Origin: an uncultured Oscillospiraceae bacterium
Lineage (GTDB): Bacteria; Bacillota; Clostridia; Oscillospirales; Ruminococcaceae
Direction of reading: 5' to 3'
DNA: 17,392 nt
NCBI GenBank assembly: GCA_910579125.1
Contig: CAJTTH010000036.1
Span: forward strand, 1-17,392
Part shown: positions 12,199 to 17,392 of the stretch, piece by piece
Layout: each line of letters begins with the position of its first letter
How positions within the stretch are numbered: position 1 is the stretch's first letter
Position numbers and translations under genes: made by a program
The notes under the pieces: model-generated
Seen by the model: the letters and a program-made list of their open reading frames with translations, nothing else
Databases searched by the model: none
Told to the model about the DNA's origin: nothing

Positions 12199-14791
12199 AA
12201 AAGCGGCGGCTGTCTTTGCCGGCGCGATGATCTTTACTTCACAAATCACTGCAGATACGTTTACGGCAGCTTTTCAAGCCTCGGCAGAATACGTTGGCGG
12301 CTATGTCGAGGATCAGAAAACCGCAAAGCCTCAGGTGCTGGATTACACCGTTATGTCGATACCAGACACGGAGGGAACAGCCCCAGCGCCGCTCGGTACG
12401 ATATCGGCAAACAAACCGTTCAGACTGACGATAAATATAATGGATCGTCTGCTGAAAGGGAATGACGCGTCCACTCCCGACGATATAATTTTCACAAAAG
12501 CTATGGGCAGGTTCAAATGCGAAAATCAGAACATACAGATAACCGCTGAGGACGACGGACCGCTGTATTACAGCATTTCGTTCGACTGCACATGGCTTGG
12601 CGGCAGCAATGCCTTTGACTTTATGATAGGCTATCAGGGCGTAAGCGACTTCACAGACCTCTCGTTTACGGTAGCGGAGTGCCGCGAGACGACCGTAACT
12701 CCCGACCCTGAGCCTAGTGCCGCCGAGCCGCTCTTCAAGATCAACGCGACGAACATAAGCGACATAAAGGCAGGCGAAACGGGCAGCTTTTCGCTTGACA
12801 TAAAAAATCTCGGCTCTGTCGACGCAGAGCGAATACTTATTGAAGTAACGGCTCCCGACGACGTAGTACTCACAAACGGCAGCGAATCGGACGATATCAG
12901 CTATATAAGCGCGGGAGGATCGACAAGCTTAAGCATAAGTTATAAAGCGCTCGGAAAAATCACCTCCACCAAACAGTCATTCGGCATTTCCATGCGCTAT
13001 TATTATGAAACGAACGGCGGCGAGACGCTCGGCAGCGCGACCGCTACGGTAAACATTCCCGCGGTAATTTCCAACGACGGTTCTGTAAACGCCGAGCCTA
13101 TTTTCAAGATCACGCCCTCCGATATCACCGAGATTAAGGGCGGCGAAAGCGGCTATTTCAACGTGGCGCTGAAAAACCTCGGCGCGCTTGAAGCAAAGCG
13201 CATACTCGTTGAAACTACCGCCTCTGACGACGTTATCCTCACGAACGGCAGCGGCTCGCAGGATATAAGCTCGATATCCCCGAACGGCACGTCGACGGTG
13301 AAAATCAGCTATAAGGCTCTCGGAAAGATCAATTCCGCAAAGCAGACGTTCACAATTACGCTGCACTATTATTATAACAGCGCAAGCGGAGAAGCTATCG
13401 GCACGGCAAGCTCGTCGGTCAACGTGCCGTCAAGCGTTGAGGATCTCGCCGAGGTGCAGGCGCCCGTGATCAAGATCATTGGTCAGACCCTGTCCGTACC
13501 CGTAGCGGCGGGCACGGAATACGAATACACGTTCACCGTGAGAAATTACAGCGACACCCCCGCCGAGGACGTTTATCTTTTCCTCGACGCTTCGGATTCG
13601 CTCTACTTTGTCGGCGGAACAGAGACCGCCGAGGTCGGCTCGATCGCCGCAAAGGGCTCTGCGTCCGTAAACGTCCGTTTCCGCACGGTGAACTCCATAG
13701 CGGCGGTAAAACAGGGCATAACCGCGCACGCATCCTATTCCTACGTTGACGGCGGCGTTAAAAAGAGCGCCGAGTCCGATTCCTCCGTAACGATAATCGC
13801 AAGCGCGTCGCAAGGCGGAGAAGGCTCGGGAAATTCCGCCGTACCGAACATCATCATCAAGTCCTACGACATCGGCGCAGAGCAGATCGCGGCGGGCGAT
13901 GCCTTTGAGCTCAAACTCAACTTGTTCAACACAAGCTCCTCGACGGGCGTTGAGAACGTCATTATGACGATCAACGCGGGCGGCAGCGTAAACATTTATG
14001 GCGGCACGAACACATTTTACTACGATGCCATGTCCGCCGCAGGAACGATCTCCGAAACAATACCGCTTAAGGCTCTGGCGACAGCGGAAACGGGAACATC
14101 TTCTATCGCGGTATCGCTCAAATACGATTACCTTGACGGCGGCAGCCGTTCAACAGCAAACCTCGAGCAGACTATATTTATCCCCGTTTATCAGCCCGAT
14201 AAGATGACGTTCGAGGTCAACGTTCCGACTTACTCTGTAATGGTCGGCAACGATACATACATAACCACCACTTACCTCAACAAGGGCAGAAGCGAGATCG
14301 CAAACGTCAAGGCGGAGATCGTCGGCGACGTAAGCGCGCTCTCGACATCCAAGGTCATCGGCACGGTGCAGCCGGGCGGAAACGGCTCGTTTGACTTTAT
14401 CGTCAACCCGTATGTGGGCGGTATGTGCGAGTTCACCATTAAGATCACATACGAGGACGCGACGCTCACCGAGGTAACAAAGGAGATACCCGTAAGCTTT
14501 ATGGTCGAGGATAGTTACGATCCCGGCATTATCGATCCCGGGATAGATGACCCCGGCTTTATCGACGATCCGAATATAGACGAGGGTGGCAATTTCCCGT
14601 GGGCGCTGCTCTGGATCGGCATAGGCATATTAGTCGTCGGCGGCATTGTAACGATAATTATCGTCGTAAAGCACAACAAGAAAAAGAAAGCCGCACTTAC
14701 CGAAGCGGACATAGACTGGGAGGACGAATTTGACGATAAGAAGTCCGATAACAACAGCAATAATAACAATAACAACACGACAACGGTTTAA
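12182..14791 (+). CDS. Membrane-anchored CARDB/Ig-like repeat protein
   Basis: An 869-residue exported protein. Signal peptide at about 1-35 (KK, hydrophobic stretch, 'AFQASA'). Region 40-170 is a unique beta-rich domain resembling a cohesin/dockerin-scaffold or pilin-like fold only loosely. Five Ig-like repeats of about 100-115 residues follow: roughly 182-293, 304-416, 427-540, 554-670 and 674-777. The first two are clear duplicates (both have 'FKI.....I..I..GE.G.F' and 'ISYKALGKI'). This is the CARDB/NEW3 adhesion-type pattern seen in COG1361 proteins. A PGIIDPGIDDPG linker (about 781-792), one transmembrane helix (806-830), a basic stop-transfer KKKK, an acidic tail and an Asn run close the protein. 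AGAGGAG precedes the ATG. Sitting between ATPase and permease, it may act as the external partner of the transporter. Confidence 0.85.
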   Translation: MNRLFKKAAAVFAGAMIFTSQITADTFTAAFQASAEYVGGYVEDQKTAKPQVLDYTVMSIPDTEGTAPAPLGTISANKPFRLTINIMDRLLKGNDASTPDDIIFTKAMGRFKCENQNIQITAEDDGPLYYSISFDCTWLGGSNAFDFMIGYQGVSDFTDLSFTVAECRETTVTPDPEPSAAEPLFKINATNISDIKAGETGSFSLDIKNLGSVDAERILIEVTAPDDVVLTNGSESDDISYISAGGSTSLSISYKALGKITSTKQSFGISMRYYYETNGGETLGSATATVNIPAVISNDGSVNAEPIFKITPSDITEIKGGESGYFNVALKNLGALEAKRILVETTASDDVILTNGSGSQDISSISPNGTSTVKISYKALGKINSAKQTFTITLHYYYNSASGEAIGTASSSVNVPSSVEDLAEVQAPVIKIIGQTLSVPVAAGTEYEYTFTVRNYSDTPAEDVYLFLDASDSLYFVGGTETAEVGSIAAKGSASVNVRFRTVNSIAAVKQGITAHASYSYVDGGVKKSAESDSSVTIIASASQGGEGSGNSAVPNIIIKSYDIGAEQIAAGDAFELKLNLFNTSSSTGVENVIMTINAGGSVNIYGGTNTFYYDAMSAAGTISETIPLKALATAETGTSSIAVSLKYDYLDGGSRSTANLEQTIFIPVYQPDKMTFEVNVPTYSVMVGNDTYITTTYLNKGRSEIANVKAEIVGDVSALSTSKVIGTVQPGGNGSFDFIVNPYVGGMCEFTIKITYEDATLTEVTKEIPVSFMVEDSYDPGIIDPGIDDPGFIDDPNIDEGGNFPWALLWIGIGILVVGGIVTIIIVVKHNKKKKAALTEADIDWEDEFDDKKSDNNSNNNNNNTTTV

Positions 14792-14809
14792 CGAAAGGAC
14801 AAACAGGCT

Positions 14810-16198
14810 ATGAAGCTGAGTGACATGATAAAGATCTGCCTGCAAAACCTGCGCCGCCGAAAAAGCCGCACCCTGCTTACGGTGCTTGGCGTTGTCGTGG
14901 GCTGCTGCGCGATCGTGACTATGCTGTCGATCGGCATCGGAATGCAGAACTCCATGGAACGCTCGCTCGCCGAAATGGGCGATCTTACGCTTATTCAAGT
15001 TTACGGCGGCGGACAGAACGCCAAGCTGAACGACGAGGCGATAAGGAAATTTGAAAAAATACCGGGTGCGGAGGTCGTTATCGGAAAAGCGTCGCTGAAT
15101 AATATCGGCTTTGAGCTCACCGCGGGCGAAAAGGATCGCTATAAGATGCAGTGGGCGCAGGTCGTGGGCTTCAGCAAGGATTCCATGGAGAAATTCGGAC
15201 TGGAGCTTATCGAGGGAACGTTCCCGAAAGAGCCGTTCGAGGTGCTCGCAGGACAGTACGCCGCGTACAATCTTATGGATACGCAGCGCCCCGACGGCAG
15301 CAATATGATAGACCGTTGGAGCTATATGTACTCGTTCGACCCGAACACGGGAGAGGGAACACAAAACGTAAATCCCGAGATTCCCGACCCCTACCTCAAC
15401 CTCTGCGGTCAAACCATGACAATGCAGATGTACAGCTATGAGGACTATGAAAAAAAGTACGAGCAGAAGATAAAGGTCACGGGTATCGTCAAAGAGGACT
15501 ACAACAAGGACTACGCGACGAGCGAGGGCTTGCTGTTTATGGTGAACGATCTGCAGGCGCTCCAGAAAACGGTATTCCCAACAAGCAACACTCGCGAGCT
15601 CACCTACGACCAGATATATGTAAAAACAACAGACATTGAAAAGGTCGAGAGCGTAGAAAGCGAAATAACGAAATTCGGCTACTCCACATCATCGATGGAA
15701 TCTATCCGCAAGCCTATGCAGGAACAGGCGCGGCAACGCCAGATGATGTTCGGTGGGCTCGGCGCGGTATCGCTGTTTGTAGCGGCGCTCGGCATCACGA
15801 ACACGATGATAATGTCGATCTCCGAGAGAACGCGCGAGATTGGCGTTATGAAAGCGCTCGGCTGCTATCTCGGCAATATCCGTGCTACGTTCCTTATGGA
15901 GGCGGGATTTATCGGACTTATCGGCGGAATTGCGGGCGCGATCATCAGCTATATAATTTCGCTCGTAATAAATCTGGTTTCGCAAAAGCCCGATTTCAGC
16001 ATGATAGAGGGCTTCGGACAGTGGATACAAACGGTGCTCTCGGTGATGATGCCCGAAAACTCGCCTGTATCAATAGTTCCGCTCTGGCTTGCGGGATTTG
16101 CGATACTTTTCTCGATTGTTATCGGTTTGGGTTCGGGCTTTTACCCCGCAAACAAGGCGGTGCACATTTCCGCTCTCGAAGCTATCAAGCGTGAGTGA
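14810..16198 (+). CDS. MacB/FtsX-type ABC transporter permease
   Basis: A 462-residue permease. TM1 at about 20-43, a large extracytoplasmic MacB_PCD-type domain (about 45-310), then three helices (313-336, 364-391, 421-446). The cytoplasmic coupling segment SERTREIGVMKALG (338-351) is the FtsX/MacB hallmark that contacts the ATPase. The protein ends 'SALEAIKRE', as is usual for the family. AAAGGA lies about 12 bases before the ATG, 18 bases after the CARDB gene stop. With the ATPase it should form a homodimeric type VII ABC system moving or releasing peptides, lipids or lipoproteins at the outer face of the membrane. The substrate cannot be read from the sequence. No two-component regulator or peptide-resistance marker is adjacent. 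Confidence 0.92.
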   Translation: MKLSDMIKICLQNLRRRKSRTLLTVLGVVVGCCAIVTMLSIGIGMQNSMERSLAEMGDLTLIQVYGGGQNAKLNDEAIRKFEKIPGAEVVIGKASLNNIGFELTAGEKDRYKMQWAQVVGFSKDSMEKFGLELIEGTFPKEPFEVLAGQYAAYNLMDTQRPDGSNMIDRWSYMYSFDPNTGEGTQNVNPEIPDPYLNLCGQTMTMQMYSYEDYEKKYEQKIKVTGIVKEDYNKDYATSEGLLFMVNDLQALQKTVFPTSNTRELTYDQIYVKTTDIEKVESVESEITKFGYSTSSMESIRKPMQEQARQRQMMFGGLGAVSLFVAALGITNTMIMSISERTREIGVMKALGCYLGNIRATFLMEAGFIGLIGGIAGAIISYIISLVINLVSQKPDFSMIEGFGQWIQTVLSVMMPENSPVSIVPLWLAGFAILFSIVIGLGSGFYPANKAVHISALEAIKRE

Positions 16199-16258
16199 CG
16201 TTACAAACGCAACAGTGCTTAAGCGCGGTATTGTTAGCCAATAGTTGATTTTATGTAC

Positions 16259-16285
16259 ATCCCGCAAGGCATAACCTTGCGGGAT
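16259..16285. terminator. Strong hairpin after the transporter operon
   Basis: A perfect 11-bp stem (16259-16269 with 16275-16285) with loop CATAA, 60 bases after the permease stop. No U tract follows, so it is either an atypical terminator or an RNA-stabilising or repetitive palindrome. Its GCAAGGCATA core is also found in the hairpin at 4-22. Confidence 0.5.
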
Positions 16286-16381
16286 TGGTGATGTTATGCG
16301 GGTTTTCCGAAGGTCACGAGCCAGAGTAACGAACCGTGTAAATGCCCAAAATAACCATAAACAAATATTGAAGCAAAAGGC

Positions 16382-16877
16382 ATGAAAAGAGCAAGAACAC
16401 ACGGTTTAGAAGAAAAGGAAATGGAGCTTGTAAAGCTATTGGTGACGGATTGTGAAACCACAGGAGACAATCAGGCAAAGCTGAGAAAGCTTTTTGCGGA
16501 AACGATTAAGTTAATTCTTGAGACTAAAATGGACGGACATTTAGAGTGTGTTCACATTAACGCTTAACGCCCGTCTTTCGGCGAATTTTGCGCCTTTCTT
16601 CGTTAAGAATTCTTGAAGTACATACGTAGGTCTGCGAATTTTCGTCTCGAAATGCGCAAAATCCGCTTCGAAATCCGGACATTTCGGTTAATGTGAACCC
16701 GCTCTAGTTTATGAGAAGAATTCCGTCGAAGGCAACAACAGCGGAAACAGTCGAAATGGTTACGGAAAGAAAACGATAACCAACGATTACGGAGAATGTG
16801 AAATAGCCATACCACGTGACAGAAACGTCGAATTTCAGCCGAAAGTACGCGAAAGGTATGCTGCATCTGGATATTGA
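16382..16877 (+). pseudogene. IS256-family transposase remnant
   Basis: The first part (16382-16543) reads as the N-terminus of an IS256-type transposase: 'ELVKLLV', then KLFAETIKLILETKMDGHL, a family-typical helix. A 161-bp element (16544-16704) interrupts it. Removing that element and one copy of the TA repeat rejoins the frame exactly (…GHL then VYEKNSVEGNNSGNSRNGYG), continuing with TITNDYGECEIAIPRDR, the conserved IS256 'G.RNG......T..G.....PRDR' region. A TGA stops it at 16875-16877. A further piece resembling the catalytic-core motif (INLSGMKEILGI, about 16922-16957) lies in a shifted frame, so the rest is internally deleted. The terminal DDE residues and the IS ends are not recognisable. 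Dead element. Confidence 0.72.
16544..16704. mobile_element. 161-bp MITE-like element with TA duplication
   Basis: Bounded by 18-bp terminal inverted repeats (left GAGTGTGTTCACATTAAC at 16544-16561; right 16687-16704, 16 of 18 matching in reverse complement, 12 of them a perfect inner block). It is flanked by the dinucleotide TA on both sides (16542-16543 and 16705-16706). It has no coding frame of its own. An inner inverted repeat (16581-16593 with 16654-16666, 12 of 13) would let it fold on itself. The insertion breaks the IS256 remnant and puts a stop after HLECVHINA. TA duplication points to an IS630/Tc1-mariner-type transposase acting in trans; that is inference from target-site length. 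Confidence 0.75.
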
Positions 16878-16959
16878 GGACACAATTCGCACAAAGACAA
16901 CAAAATCGTCGGCAAATGCATATAAATTTGAGCGGAATGAAAGAAATACTCGGCATTGC

Positions 16960-17392
16960 TTGTCCTGTTCGGAGCTGTCCAGCTTGCCACGAAGCGTTTC
17001 AAGCTGTTCCTCAAGTTTGATCTGTTCCTGCTGATATTTTTCCGAAAGCATAGTAAAATTCCGCTTGGACGATCGTAAACCTTGATCAGATTTTCAAAAT
17101 CCTTGTGCTCTATAACCACCGATGATGACATCAGCCGCCGCTGAACGTCCGTCAGATATTCGACCGCGTTAGACAGATTTTTAGTATTGCAGCTGTATGT
17201 TCTGCCGTCAGCGCCGAACGATAGCCTTGCCAAAAGCTGCTCTCCGTCAAGGTCTGCGAGTATTGCGAACCACTCCGGAACGAAAGAATTCTTTCAACTC
17301 AACGAGCTTTTTCCGCAATTTTCGGTCATCCCGACTGCCGGAATATTCTTTCGTCCATTTTCGGTAATCCTCGACCGCCTGAAGAATAACGG
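16960..17392 (-). pseudogene. Frame-broken serine-recombinase-like fragments
   Basis: Minus-strand pieces in several frames. From the right edge: a helical piece (VILQAVEDYRKWTKEYSGSR, then basic KLRKKLVELKEFF), a frameshift, then FVPEWFAILADLDGEQLLAR, a stretch with TDVQRRLMSSSVVIEHKDF and 'ENLIKVYDRPSG', another frameshift near 17055-17065, and a coiled-coil MLSEKYQQEQIKLEEQLETL followed by RGKLDSSEQDK. The last part resembles the coiled-coil region before the C-terminus of large serine recombinases of clostridial mobile elements ('…MLSEKYQKEQ..LE…'). The earlier part resembles a short protein from such elements, but I cannot name it. At about 16960 the homology stops abruptly against the IS256 fragment, so a deletion or insertion joined two dead elements. 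Confidence 0.4.

Noticed and set aside
12725..13430. Repeated DNA that might suggest a CRISPR or tandem-repeat array
   Set aside because: The repeat is a protein-level duplication of two Ig-like domains with diverged DNA, not short identical repeats with spacers.
14630..15412. 260-residue minus-strand frame across the CARDB/permease junction
   Set aside because: Runs opposite two real genes and has no recognisable domain; it reflects the G+C-rich codon pattern of the plus strand.

Overview
The window looks like chromosome of a low-to-mid G+C Firmicute of class Clostridia, most likely a gut Oscillospiraceae/Ruminococcus relative. The basis is consensus sigma-A promoters (TTGACA-N17-TATAAT), strong AGGAGG Shine-Dalgarno sites, frequent TTG starts, and TetR, HxlR, MacB-type ABC and SirTM/macrodomain families typical of that group. 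This is a judgement from gene content and codon style, not a database placement. No rRNA, tRNA or CRISPR array was seen.

Layout. (1) 1-1870 is a gene graveyard. It holds broken Ig-like and BACON-like fragments, a terminator, a perfect orphan promoter and an unresolved frame-broken stretch. (2) 1879-2727 is a secreted lipoprotein, closed by a bidirectional terminator at 2773-2801. (3) 2821-6997 on the minus strand is a tight four-gene operon: membrane-anchored alpha/beta hydrolase, stand-alone condensation-type protein, acyl/peptidyl carrier protein and AMP-forming acyl ligase. A divergent TetR regulator (7267-7890) faces it. Three copies of a GACC-N3-GGTC-type operator lie between them, one at the operon's -35 and one on the Shine-Dalgarno site of its first gene. 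Together these have the parts of a minimal activate-load-condense-release pathway with its own switch. It is the best candidate for a little-described system here. (4) 8006-10888 holds a divergent HxlR regulator and an NmrA-like NAD(P)-binding reductase with palindromic control sites, then a zinc macrodomain hydrolase overlapping a class M sirtuin (SirTM), a writer/eraser pair for protein ADP-ribosylation. (5) 11226-16198 is an ABC export operon with a perfect promoter: MacB/LolD-type ATPase, an 869-residue secreted, membrane-anchored protein with five CARDB/Ig-like repeats, and a MacB-type permease. The repeat protein takes the place usually held by a MacA-type adaptor. (6) 16199-17392 is mobile-element debris. 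An IS256-family transposase remnant is interrupted by a 161-bp MITE-like element with a TA target duplication, and next to it is a frame-broken fragment of a serine-recombinase-like gene.

How the genes may work together. The three intact modules (carrier-protein pathway, ADP-ribosylation/redox module, CARDB transporter) have separate promoters, so no single pathway joins them on present evidence. The carrier-protein operon has no phosphopantetheinyl transferase or dedicated exporter in the window, and the SirTM/macro pair has no lipoyl carrier or lipoate ligase beside it. Any such partners must be encoded elsewhere.
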